From assembly GCA_050954505.1 (NCBI GenBank), contig JBPBPY010000176.1, forward strand, positions 1 through 14,242: DNA of 14,242 bases, written 5' to 3'. The position numbers and the translations under genes are program-made. The notes beneath the pieces were generated by a model. That model did not search any database and had not been told where the DNA came from. It was given only the letters and a program-made list of their open reading frames with translations. Numbering within the stretch: the stretch's first letter is position 1; every line of letters starts with the position of its first letter. The stretch is from JAQGMO01 sp050954505. Lineage in GTDB: Bacteria > Pseudomonadota > Gammaproteobacteria > Burkholderiales > Burkholderiaceae_D. Below, in pieces: positions 1 to 7,094 of this stretch.

Positions 1-340
1 CGGGGGTGGCCCGGCTGCCAGTTACTTTCTTGCTGCGCCAAGAAAGTAACCAAAGAAGGCGCTTCAAGCCTGTAGTCTCCGTAGGGCTTCTTTAGCCCTA
101 ATTTACGCACGACCTTGTGGGGAATATTGGAACTGCTTCGTGCCGGTCGGTCCCGATCATCCTGTTTGGTCGGGCTGTCGTGGTGGGCGTAGGCGCTGAA
201 ATTTTAAAAGCAGATTCATGCGGCTGGACTTCATGGGTGCGCTTGAGTCGAACGATGCGCACGACCCTGGTTTGCAGTTTGTACCTGCTTCGTGCCGTTC
301 GGTCCCGATCATCCTGTATGGACGGGCTATCGTGGTGGGC
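1..340. repeat. Left arm of a long inverted repeat
   Basis: This stretch is the reverse complement of about 725-1066. Position i pairs with position 1067-i, and I find no insertion or deletion over the outer ~300 bp; checkpoints such as GAAATTTTAAAAGC at 198-211 and its complement at 856-869 fit exactly. After about position 302 the arms differ by scattered changes and a 2-nt length shift, then rejoin at GGGCTATCGTGGTG. The arm already pairs at position 1, so the element may start left of the window. Short open frames inside it are not believed to be genes. Its type (MITE-like, intergenic repeat family, or duplicated non-coding segment) cannot be settled from one copy. Confidence 0.9.
21..50. 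repeat. Hairpin near the left repeat edge
   Basis: GTTACTTTCTTG at 21-32 and CAAGAAAGTAAC at 39-50 form a perfect 12-bp stem with a 6-nt loop. The inverted copy in the right arm is at 1017-1046, so the whole element has the same hairpin near both ends. Confidence 0.85.
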
Positions 341-575
341 GTGGGCGCTGAAATTTTAAAAGCAGATTCATGCGGCTGGACTTCATGGGTGCGCTTGAGT
401 CAGACGATTCGCACGACCCCGATTTACAGTTTGGATCTGCTTCGTGCCGTTCGGATTGGGTTATGCTGTATGGACGGGCTGTCGTGGTGGGCATGGGCGC
501 TGAAATTTCAAAAGCAGATTCATGCGGCTGGACTTCATGGGTGCGCTTGAGTCAGACGATTTGCACGACCTTGGA
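107..575. repeat. 152-bp tandem repeat, about three copies
   Basis: The motif GAAATTTTAAAAGCAG recurs at 198, 350 and 502 (the last as GAAATTTCAAAAGCAG), a spacing of exactly 152 bp each time. The motif GCACGACC recurs at 107 and 259 in the same phase. Full units are 198-349 and 350-501, with about 17 differences between them by hand count (roughly 89% identical). A partial unit precedes 198, and another partial unit from 502 fades out near 575. Because 152 is not a multiple of 3, each open frame enters the next unit in a different frame, which argues against a protein repeat. From 576 to 724 I see nothing recognisable. Confidence 0.92.
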
Positions 576-724
576 TCACGGTCTGGATCAACTCTGTGCC
601 GTACGGCCTGAACTGATGTTAGAGGTGGGCTGCCGATTTGATGCATTGATCAGCGTTTGCGCTGCTTGGATATTGGGCCGGCAGTTCAATCAGCCGGACA
701 GTTTGGATTTTTTTCATCGTGCAC

Positions 725-1066
725 TCTCACCACGATAGCCCATGATGGCGCAGCCGAACGCCACCCGAATGGCACGAAGCAGATACAAACCGCAATCCAG
801 CGTCGTACGAATCGTCTGACTAAAGCGTACCCACAAAGTCCAGCCGTATGAAGTTGCTTTTAAAATTTCAGCGCCCACGTCCACCACGACAGCCCGCTCA
901 AACAGGATGATCGGGACCGAACGGCACGAAGCAGTTCCAATATCCCCCACAGGGTCGTGCGTAAATCAGGACTCAACGCGACCCACGGAGACTACAGGCC
1001 TGAAGCGCCTTCTTTGGTTACTTTCTTGGCGCAGCAAGAAAGTGACTGGCAGCCGGGCCACCCCCG
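725..1066. repeat. Right arm of the long inverted repeat
   Basis: This arm is the inverted copy of positions 1-340. Pairing is gap-free from 1066 inward to about 767, with scattered substitutions, for example in the stretch between the hairpin and the CGCACGACC motif. It contains one 152-bp-type unit plus part of another, whereas the left arm continues into further tandem copies. Together with the 124 bp that follow (1067-1190) it fills the space downstream of the Anbu gene, which ends at 1191. That spacer includes a perfect 7-bp inverted repeat (TTGGGGC at 1095-1101, GCCCCAA at 1113-1119) without a T-tract, and may still belong to the repeat. Confidence 0.88.
1017..1046. repeat. Hairpin near the right repeat edge
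   Basis: This is the mirror image of the hairpin at 21-50: GTTACTTTCTTG at 1017-1028 and CAAGAAAGTGAC at 1035-1046, with one base change relative to the perfect stem. In RNA read from the plus strand that change still allows a G-U pair. Confidence 0.8.
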
Positions 1067-1190
1067 GCAAAGCCCCCACGGTAGTGGGCATGCATTGGGG
1101 CACCCGAAGACAGCCCCAAGCAATCTGGCCTTTACGCTTGAAAGGTCAAATAACCCAGTCAGAATTCCCACCAACAGACAGCAACACAAC

Positions 1191-2078
1191 TCACAGCTGC
1201 GTATCATCCGCCACATTCTGCGACAACGTCTGCAACGAACCATGCCGCCCCGCCTCCTGCCGCGCCACCGCCAACTCCTTCGGCGGCGCCACCCGCAACG
1301 GCTGCATCCCCGCCCCGGACTTCGACAGCACATTGAGCTTGGTCTCGGGCAAAGCATCCCAAACCGGATCCGCAATCCCCTCGAACACATGCTTCAACTG
1401 CTCGCCCCAGGTGCTGCGAATCATCTGGAAATACTGATTATGCTCATCAATCGTCACGAACCGCGACACCTCCAGCTTGCCCGATTCATAGATCAGCAAA
1501 TCCAGCGGCAAGCCCACCGAGATATTCGAACGCAAGGTCGAATCCATGGAAATCAGCGCACATTTGGCCGCTTCGTCCAGACTCGTCTTCGGCCCGACAA
1601 CGCGGTCGATGATCGGTTTGCCATACTTCGATTCGCCGATCTGGAAGTAGGTGTTTTCATCGTGCGACTCGATGAAATTGCCCGCCGAGTACATCTGGAA
1701 CAAACGGCACCGCTCGCCACGGATCTGGCCACCGAAAATGGTGCGCACATTGAAGTCGATGCCGAACTGCTCCAGCGACTTGGCGTCGCGGTCGTGCACC
1801 AGGCGAATGGCTTCGCCGACGATCTGCGCCGCTTCATACATCGTGGTAGCAGTCCAGATGCTGCGGCCTGCCGCGTTCCGGTGCTCGGGAATGATCTGCA
1901 GGATCGACTGGGAAATGGAGAGATTGCCGGATGTCATCAAGACCATCACCCGGTCGCCCGGGTTTTCAAACACATTCATCTTGCGGAATGTGTTGATGTG
2001 GTCAACACCGGCATTGGTTCGGGAATCGGACAGAAAGACCAATCCCGCATTCAGGCGCATGGCGACGCAATAAGTCAT
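1191..2078 (-). CDS. Anbu proteasome-like peptidase
   Basis: Seen: a 295-aa protein that begins Met-Thr-Tyr-Cys-Val. After Met removal Thr1 would be the N-terminal nucleophile, followed by Asp17 in SDSRTNAG and Lys32 in TFRKM, the arrangement of HslV and proteasome beta subunits. The SDSRTNAGVD and TFRKM region is characteristic of the Anbu (ancestral beta-subunit, bacterial proteasome homologue) group, and the length is longer than HslV. Known: these are cytosolic self-assembling Ntn-hydrolases whose substrates are not settled. Context: last of three minus-strand genes, 170 bp after the alpha-E gene, so it may have its own weak promoter in that gap; I saw no convincing one. The start is fixed by the required Met-Thr. 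No clear Shine-Dalgarno precedes it. Confidence 0.93.
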   Translation of the reverse strand: MTYCVAMRLNAGLVFLSDSRTNAGVDHINTFRKMNVFENPGDRVMVLMTSGNLSISQSILQIIPEHRNAAGRSIWTATTMYEAAQIVGEAIRLVHDRDAKSLEQFGIDFNVRTIFGGQIRGERCRLFQMYSAGNFIESHDENTYFQIGESKYGKPIIDRVVGPKTSLDEAAKCALISMDSTLRSNISVGLPLDLLIYESGKLEVSRFVTIDEHNQYFQMIRSTWGEQLKHVFEGIADPVWDALPETKLNVLSKSGAGMQPLRVAPPKELAVARQEAGRHGSLQTLSQNVADDTQL

Positions 2079-2248
2079 ATGTGCGGCTCGGTGGGTAATT
2101 CGGATATTTATTTTACAGGAATCATCCGTTTAGACATGCTGTTGTAGAGGAAGTGCAACAAAAGGACAATCTATTTGCCGGCACTTCCAGCCAGCGCAAA
2201 TCCGGCTGCCCAACGATCGACATTGACGGGCAACCACGAGGTCCTGAT

Positions 2249-3253
2249 TCAGGAGGCGGTCACGCCAGCCGGCGGTGCAGCCGCATTCACCGGGACCAGG
2301 AATTCACTGCTGATGCGGTTGCCGAGTTCGAACACATCCTTGAGAAAACGCTTCAGATAGTCATGCAAGCCTTCCTTGAGAATGTCTTCGATCGAGTTGA
2401 ACTTCAGGCTGGCGTGCAGCTTGCCCGCAAACCGTTCCGTACCCTTGGCACTGTCGGCGCCGACTTCCTTCAGATTGGCCACCACCTCGTCGAGGCAGGA
2501 CAGCAGCGAGCGCGGCATGTCCGCGCGCAGCATCAGCAGTTCTGCCACCCGCGCCGGGGTGATGGCGTCGCGATAGACCTTGCGGTAGATCTCGAAAGCG
2601 GAAACCGAACGCAGGATCGCGGCCCAGTAATAGTAGTCGAATTGCTGGCCCTGGACCGTTTCCTCACCCGCCACTTCGGAGGGCGGCGCTTCCTGCATGG
2701 CGCCATGGAATTTCACATCGAGCATGCGCGCGGTATTGTCGGCACGTTCCAGGTGGGTGCCCAGGCGGATGAAGTAGAACGCTTCATCCTTCAGCATGGT
2801 GCCGATGGTGACACCGCGCGACTGGTGCGAACGATGCTTGACCCATTCGAAAAAGCGGCCCGGGTCCTGCTCCAGTATGCCTTCGTTGAGCAATGGCCCC
2901 AGCTCCAGCCAGGTGATGTTCATCGACTCCCAGCATTCGGTAGTGAGCGTGCCGCGCACGGCGCGGGCATTTTCACGCGCTTCCTTGAGGCAGGCGGCAA
3001 TCGAGGACGGGTTGCTGGGGTCGCGCACCATGAAATCGATCACATCGCGTGCCGTCAGGGTGGGGTATTTCGCATCGAAACGGCTTTCCAGCTCGGAAAT
3101 GCCCAACAGCGCGCGCCAGCCGCTGCTGGCCGCCTGGGCCGTTTGCGGCAGCAGCGCGGTTTGCACATTCACGTCGAGCATGCGGGCAGTGTTTTCAGCG
3201 CGTTCGGTATAACGGGACATCCAGAACAAATGGTCTGCGGTGCGGCTCAACAT
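2249..3253 (-). CDS. Alpha-E domain protein (COG2307 family)
   Basis: Seen: a 334-aa, largely helical protein beginning MLSRTADHLFWMSRYTERAE, the usual N-terminus of alpha-E proteins. The segment ERAENTARMLDV (17-28) is nearly repeated as ERADNTARMLDV (169-180), so the protein looks like an internal duplication of one helical module. The start at 3253 is chosen because GGAG lies 8 nt upstream, inside the end of the ATP-grasp gene, and only 2 nt separate the two genes; a longer frame opening at 3637 would overlap the ATP-grasp gene almost entirely. Known: alpha-E genes sit beside circularly permuted ATP-grasp genes in many bacteria and probably act with them; no biochemical activity is established that I can state. 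Ala/Pro-rich C-terminal tail. Confidence 0.92.
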   Translation of the reverse strand: MLSRTADHLFWMSRYTERAENTARMLDVNVQTALLPQTAQAASSGWRALLGISELESRFDAKYPTLTARDVIDFMVRDPSNPSSIAACLKEARENARAVRGTLTTECWESMNITWLELGPLLNEGILEQDPGRFFEWVKHRSHQSRGVTIGTMLKDEAFYFIRLGTHLERADNTARMLDVKFHGAMQEAPPSEVAGEETVQGQQFDYYYWAAILRSVSAFEIYRKVYRDAITPARVAELLMLRADMPRSLLSCLDEVVANLKEVGADSAKGTERFAGKLHASLKFNSIEDILKEGLHDYLKRFLKDVFELGNRISSEFLVPVNAAAPPAGVTAS

Positions 3254-3255
3254 GC

Positions 3256-4671
3256 TTATTTCTCCAGAATCCAGGTATCTTTGGTGCCGCCGCCCTGGGA
3301 GGAATTGACCACCAGGGAGCCGTCCTTGAGTGCCACGCGGGTCAGTCCGCCGGGAACCATGGAGACGGTCTTGCCCGAGAGGACGAACGGCCGCAGGTCG
3401 ATGTGGCGCGGCGCAATGCCGGACTCGACATAGGTCGGGCAGGCCGACAAGGCCAGCGTCGGCTGGGCAATGTAGTTTTCCGGCCGGGCGATGACGCGGG
3501 CACGAAATTCTTCGATCTCGGCCTTGGTCGAGGCAGGTCCGACCAGCATGCCATAACCACCGGCACCATGGACTTCCTTGACCACCAGCTTTTCCAGATT
3601 GGCCAGGGTGTACGACAGATCGTCCTTCTTGCGGCACTGGTAGGTCGGCACGTTGTTGAGTATCGGTTCTTCCGACAGATAAAACCGGATCATGTCGGGA
3701 ACATACGGATAAATCGATTTGTCGTCCGCCACGCCGGTGCCGATTGCGTTGGCCAGCGTGACGCGGCCATTGCGGTAGACTTCCAGCAGCCCCGGCACGC
3801 CCAGCGAGGAGTCGGCACGGAAGGCCAGCGGGTCGAGATAGTCGTCGTCGATGCGGCGATAGATCACGTCGACCCGTTTCGGACCACGCGTGGTTCGCAT
3901 CCAGACTTCGTCTTCATCGACGAACAGGTCTTGGCCCTCGACCAGTTCGACACCCATTTGCTGGGCCAGGAAAGCGTGCTCGAAGTACGCCGAGTTGTAC
4001 ATGCCCGGGGTCATGACCACGATGGTCGGGTCGGTCACGCCGATCGGTGCCACCGAACGTAGATTGTCGAGCAGGAGGTCGGGATAGTGCGCCACCGGCG
4101 CGACCTGGTAGCGGGCAAACAGTTCGGGAAACAGCCGCATCATCATCTTGCGGTCTTCCAGCATGTACGACACCCCCGACGGCACACGCAGATTGTCTTC
4201 GAGAACGTAGAATTCACCGGCGCCGGCACGGACGATATCGACTCCGGCAATGTGGGCATAGATGTCGGAAGCCACATTGACGCCCTGCATCTCGGGACGA
4301 TACTGGGCGTTGTTGTAGATCTGCTCTGCAGGGATCACCCCGGCCTTGATGATGTTCTGGTCGTGGTAAATATCATGCAGGAACATGTTGAGCGCGTTGA
4401 CGCGCTGGACCAGGCCCTTTTGCAAGCCGCTCCATTCCGCGGCCGTGATGATGCGCGAAATGATGTCGAAGGGGATCAGCCGCTCGGTGCCGGCATCATT
4501 GCCATACACGGCAAAGGTGATGCCGACCCGACGAAAGATCAGGTCGGCCTCGGCGCGCTTGCGTTCGATCGTTGCCGGCGACTGCTCTGCGAGCCAGGCG
4601 GCAAACTCACGATAATGGTCGCGCACTTCGGCCGAGCCTTCGAGATACATTTCATCAAAAAATTGAGCCAT
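3256..4671 (-). CDS. Circularly permuted ATP-grasp protein
   Basis: Seen: 471 aa, the normal size for the COG2308 / CP_ATPgrasp family. Conserved stretches include EDNLRVPSGVSYMLEDR (158-174), VYRNGRVTLANAIGTGVADDK (298-318), the glycine-rich KEVHGAGGYGMLVGP (365-379) likely to contact nucleotide, and the acidic/basic IAPRHIDLRPFVLSG (419-433). Known: ATP-grasp enzymes ligate a carboxylate, activated as acyl phosphate, to an amine or other nucleophile; genomic studies suggested peptide or amide-bond formation for this group, but the substrate is unknown. Context: first recognised gene of the cluster, followed after 2 nt by the alpha-E gene. The start ATG at 4671 gives MAQFFDEMYLEG, as expected for the family; its ribosome-binding site is weak. 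Confidence 0.94.
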   Translation of the reverse strand: MAQFFDEMYLEGSAEVRDHYREFAAWLAEQSPATIERKRAEADLIFRRVGITFAVYGNDAGTERLIPFDIISRIITAAEWSGLQKGLVQRVNALNMFLHDIYHDQNIIKAGVIPAEQIYNNAQYRPEMQGVNVASDIYAHIAGVDIVRAGAGEFYVLEDNLRVPSGVSYMLEDRKMMMRLFPELFARYQVAPVAHYPDLLLDNLRSVAPIGVTDPTIVVMTPGMYNSAYFEHAFLAQQMGVELVEGQDLFVDEDEVWMRTTRGPKRVDVIYRRIDDDYLDPLAFRADSSLGVPGLLEVYRNGRVTLANAIGTGVADDKSIYPYVPDMIRFYLSEEPILNNVPTYQCRKKDDLSYTLANLEKLVVKEVHGAGGYGMLVGPASTKAEIEEFRARVIARPENYIAQPTLALSACPTYVESGIAPRHIDLRPFVLSGKTVSMVPGGLTRVALKDGSLVVNSSQGGGTKDTWILEK

Positions 4672-4686
4672 GGCTTATGTGAAATC

Positions 4687-4824
4687 TTATTGGTCAATGT
4701 GGCGGTAATCAAAGCACCGGGCAAAATACGGAGCACCGTTGGCGGCCTGGATGGGGATCGCCGTACTCGAAGCATGGCTGCCACGCCGGCTTTTGTCTAC
4801 CGTGCCCAGGAAGATATTCTTCAT
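4687..4824 (-). CDS. Possible small ORF ahead of the ATP-grasp gene
   Basis: Seen: an ATG-initiated frame of 45 codons plus stop, beginning Met-Lys-Asn-Ile-Phe-Leu-Gly and ending 15 nt before the ATP-grasp start. About two thirds of its codons end in G or C by hand count, compatible with coding in this genome. Against it: no Shine-Dalgarno is visible, and an in-frame stop lies just upstream, so it cannot be longer. I recognise no family. It could be a leader peptide, a small partner of the cluster, or chance. Confidence 0.22.
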   Translation of the reverse strand: MKNIFLGTVDKSRRGSHASSTAIPIQAANGAPYFARCFDYRHIDQ

Positions 4825-4831
4825 GGGAGAA

Positions 4832-4864
4832 TCATCAATGCGTCATCAATGCGTCATCAGTGCG
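4832..4864. repeat. 11-bp direct repeat, three tandem copies
   Basis: TCATCAATGCG at 4832-4842 and 4843-4853, then TCATCAGTGCG at 4854-4864, head to tail with no spacer. An 11-bp step is close to one helical turn, which suits a regulator-binding array, but slippage during replication would give the same picture. It lies about 160 bp upstream of the ATP-grasp start. Confidence 0.85.
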
Positions 4865-4988
4865 TCAGCACTTCGTCCGCACTGCCAACGCGTGAGCTTA
4901 TCGTATCAAGAAACATGCCAGCATCCCATCGTCCCTGCAGGTTTATTTCAACTTTATTTTGGCGGCCATGATCCATATCATCTGATCA

Positions 4989-7094
4989 TCAAGGTGAGCG
5001 CAGATGGTCGACCAGCGCCTGGGTGCGCTGGTCGGGCGCCGGCGTCAGCAGGCTCACTGCAATCAGGGCCAGGAAGCCGGCCGGTACACCGAAGACGCCG
5101 GCCGAGATGGGCGCGATGTGAAACCATTGGTTGATCGTGGCGCCGCCAAGCGCCGGATTGGTGCGCGCCATGTACCAGGCGCACACGGCAAAGCCGCTCA
5201 GCATGGCTGCCACCGCACCATGATGGTTGGCCCGGCGCCAGAACACCCCCATCACCAGTACCGGGAACAGGGTCGACCCGGCCAGCGAAAATGCGGCGCC
5301 GACCAGCGACAGGATATCGCCCGGCTTGAGGGTTGCGGCATAGGCCGCCACCAGGGCCACCACCAGCAGCAGCAACTTCGAAATGGTCACCCGTTTCTGG
5401 GTCGAGGCAGTCGGTTCGACCGTACGGAAATAGGTGTCATGCGACAGCGCATTGGAAATCGTCAGCAGCAGGCCGTCGGCCGTCGACAATGCGGCGGCCA
5501 GGCCACCGGCCGCAATCAGTCCCGAAATGACATAGGGCAGGCCGGCGATTTCCGGTGTGGCCAGCACCACCATGTCGCCATCGAGGGCAATTTCAGCCAG
5601 CTGGACGATGCCGTCGTGGTTGATGTCGACAATCGAGACGAGCGGATTTTGCCGGTCGATATTGGCCCAATACGATACCCACGAAGGCAGGTGGGAAAAA
5701 TCGCTGCCCACCAGCGAGGTGTAGATATCGTATTTGACCAGCACCGCCAGTGCCGGCACTGCCGTGTACACCAGCATGATGAAGAACAGTGTCCAGAACA
5801 CCGAGACGCGTGCTTCGTCGACCGATGGCGTGGTGTAGTAGCGCACCAGGATATGCGGCAGCGCCGCCGTACCCATCATCAGGCACAGCACCAGCGCCAG
5901 GAAGTTGTTGCGCTTGCTGTCGGACGCTGCGGCAGCGCCCGGCGTATCCGTGACGCCGCCCGCGAACGGCTGGCTGTGCACGGTCACCGGCTTGGCGCGT
6001 GCCAGGTTGAGTCCGCGCATTTCCTGCCACAGCCGGCGTGCATCGGCCGGTGTCTTGGGATAGCTGGCCAGTTCGCGGCTGGCAGCGCGGATGTCGATCA
6101 GGGATGCATTGCCGCGTTGCAGCGAGTCGATTCTGCGTTGCAGGTCGGCCCGACCCTCATCCCAGGATTGCGGCAGGGTAGCGATGCGGCGCCCGAACTC
6201 ATCGGCGCGCTGCTGGTAGATGGCGCGGACGGCAATTTCGCCCGGATCGTGCGCCAGCACCTTTTCACGCTCGCCGAGTTTTTGCAGCGCGGTACCATAG
6301 GCAATTTGCGGCACCGGAATGCTGGTGTGCTTGGCCGAGAGCCAGACCACCGGAATCATGTAGGCAATGACGATGATGATGTACTGCGCTACCTGGGTCC
6401 AGGTGATGGCACGCATGCCACCCAGGAACGAGCACACCAGGATGCTGGCCAGGCCGAGGAAAATGCCGACGGAAAAATCGATGCCGGTAAAACGCGAGGT
6501 GATCAAGCCCACGCCATAGATCTGCGCCACGACATAAGTGAAGGAAATGATGATGGTGGCGCCGACGGCGATGAAACGCACCAGGTTGCCGTTGCCGCGC
6601 CCCTGGTAGCGCGCTGCCAGGAAGTCCGGGATGGTGTACTGGCCGAACTTGCGCAGGTAAGGCGCGATCAGCAGCGCCACCAGGCAATAGCCACCGGTCC
6701 AGCCCATGATGTAGGCCAGGCCATCGAAGCCCTGCAGGTACAGTCCGCCCGCCAGGCTGATGAAACTGGCGGCGGAAATCCAGTCGGCGGCCGTGGCCAT
6801 GCCGTTGAAGATTGCCGGCACACGGCGGCCCGCAACATAGTATTCGGTGACGTCCGAGGTGCGGCTGATGACGCCGATGCCGGCATACAGCACGATGGTC
6901 GAGAAGATGAACACATAACCGATCCAGGCCCGCGGCACGCCTTCCTTTTCCAGCGTGGCCAGCGCAAGCAGGAACAGCACGCAGCCCAGCGTGTACCAGC
7001 TGTAGTAGCGCCCCAGGCGGCGGGAGAACAGGCGCGTGGTGGCGCGTGTGGCACTCACCGCTCCTGCAGTGCCGCGATGGCTTGCATCATCCAT
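4989..7094 (-). CDS. Sodium:solute symporter, large subunit (VC_2705-type)
   Basis: Seen: 701 aa, many membrane segments, and the SSS-family stretch ATAADWISAASFISLAGG near the start. A hydrophilic insertion of about 110 aa (roughly residues 270-380, rich in Arg, Gln and Glu) separates membrane segments. At residues 490-501 DINHDGIVQLAE fits an EF-hand loop, followed by ATPEIAGLPYVISG and ALSTADGLLLTISNALSHD, typical of the acetate/proline symporter group. Known: this subfamily is encoded next to a DUF4212 small subunit and is thought to take up organic acids with Na+; the substrate is unproven. Start: ATG at 7094 has GGAGG 5 nt upstream and overlaps the DUF4212 stop by 8 nt; the farther ATG at 7145 lacks this. 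Likely last gene of the operon. Confidence 0.92.
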   Translation of the reverse strand: MDDASHRGTAGAVSATRATTRLFSRRLGRYYSWYTLGCVLFLLALATLEKEGVPRAWIGYVFIFSTIVLYAGIGVISRTSDVTEYYVAGRRVPAIFNGMATAADWISAASFISLAGGLYLQGFDGLAYIMGWTGGYCLVALLIAPYLRKFGQYTIPDFLAARYQGRGNGNLVRFIAVGATIIISFTYVVAQIYGVGLITSRFTGIDFSVGIFLGLASILVCSFLGGMRAITWTQVAQYIIIVIAYMIPVVWLSAKHTSIPVPQIAYGTALQKLGEREKVLAHDPGEIAVRAIYQQRADEFGRRIATLPQSWDEGRADLQRRIDSLQRGNASLIDIRAASRELASYPKTPADARRLWQEMRGLNLARAKPVTVHSQPFAGGVTDTPGAAAASDSKRNNFLALVLCLMMGTAALPHILVRYYTTPSVDEARVSVFWTLFFIMLVYTAVPALAVLVKYDIYTSLVGSDFSHLPSWVSYWANIDRQNPLVSIVDINHDGIVQLAEIALDGDMVVLATPEIAGLPYVISGLIAAGGLAAALSTADGLLLTISNALSHDTYFRTVEPTASTQKRVTISKLLLLVVALVAAYAATLKPGDILSLVGAAFSLAGSTLFPVLVMGVFWRRANHHGAVAAMLSGFAVCAWYMARTNPALGGATINQWFHIAPISAGVFGVPAGFLALIAVSLLTPAPDQRTQALVDHLRSP

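Larger units (their letters stand above)
4672..4988. other. Intergenic region between the two minus-strand operons
   Basis: The 317 bp separate the symporter stop codon from the ATP-grasp start. They hold an 11-bp triple repeat (4832-4864), the doubtful 45-codon frame (4687-4824), a loose inverted repeat CAGTGC/GCACTG (4858-4863 and 4879-4884), and a weak ATGATC/GATCAT stem (4968-4973 and 4984-4989) at the symporter stop. The promoter of the ATP-grasp cluster must lie here or upstream, but no clear -35/-10 pair was found, and no strong terminator for the symporter operon is seen. Confidence 0.6.

Noticed and set aside
107..575. CRISPR array
   Set aside because: Repeats are 152 bp with no short-repeat/spacer alternation and no cas genes.
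678..714. Terminator (CCGGC/GCCGG stem, then seven T)
   Set aside because: Only 5 bp in the stem, a 10-nt loop, and about 10 nt separate the stem from the T run.
117..738. Three overlapping plus-strand ORFs in the repeat region, with similar peptide repeats
   Set aside because: They are the same 152-bp unit read in shifting frames; no ribosome-binding sites or known family; the inverted copy gives an equivalent frame on the other strand.
957..2147. 396-codon plus-strand frame overlapping the Anbu gene
   Set aside because: Runs from the repeat straight across the antisense of a clear Anbu coding sequence; composition is Arg/His-rich, typical of antisense frames in GC-rich DNA.
2249..3637. 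Alpha-E gene starting at 3637 (462 aa)
   Set aside because: The extra N-terminus would overlap the ATP-grasp gene; family-typical MLSRTADHLFWMSRYTERAE starts at 3253 with a good GGAG site.
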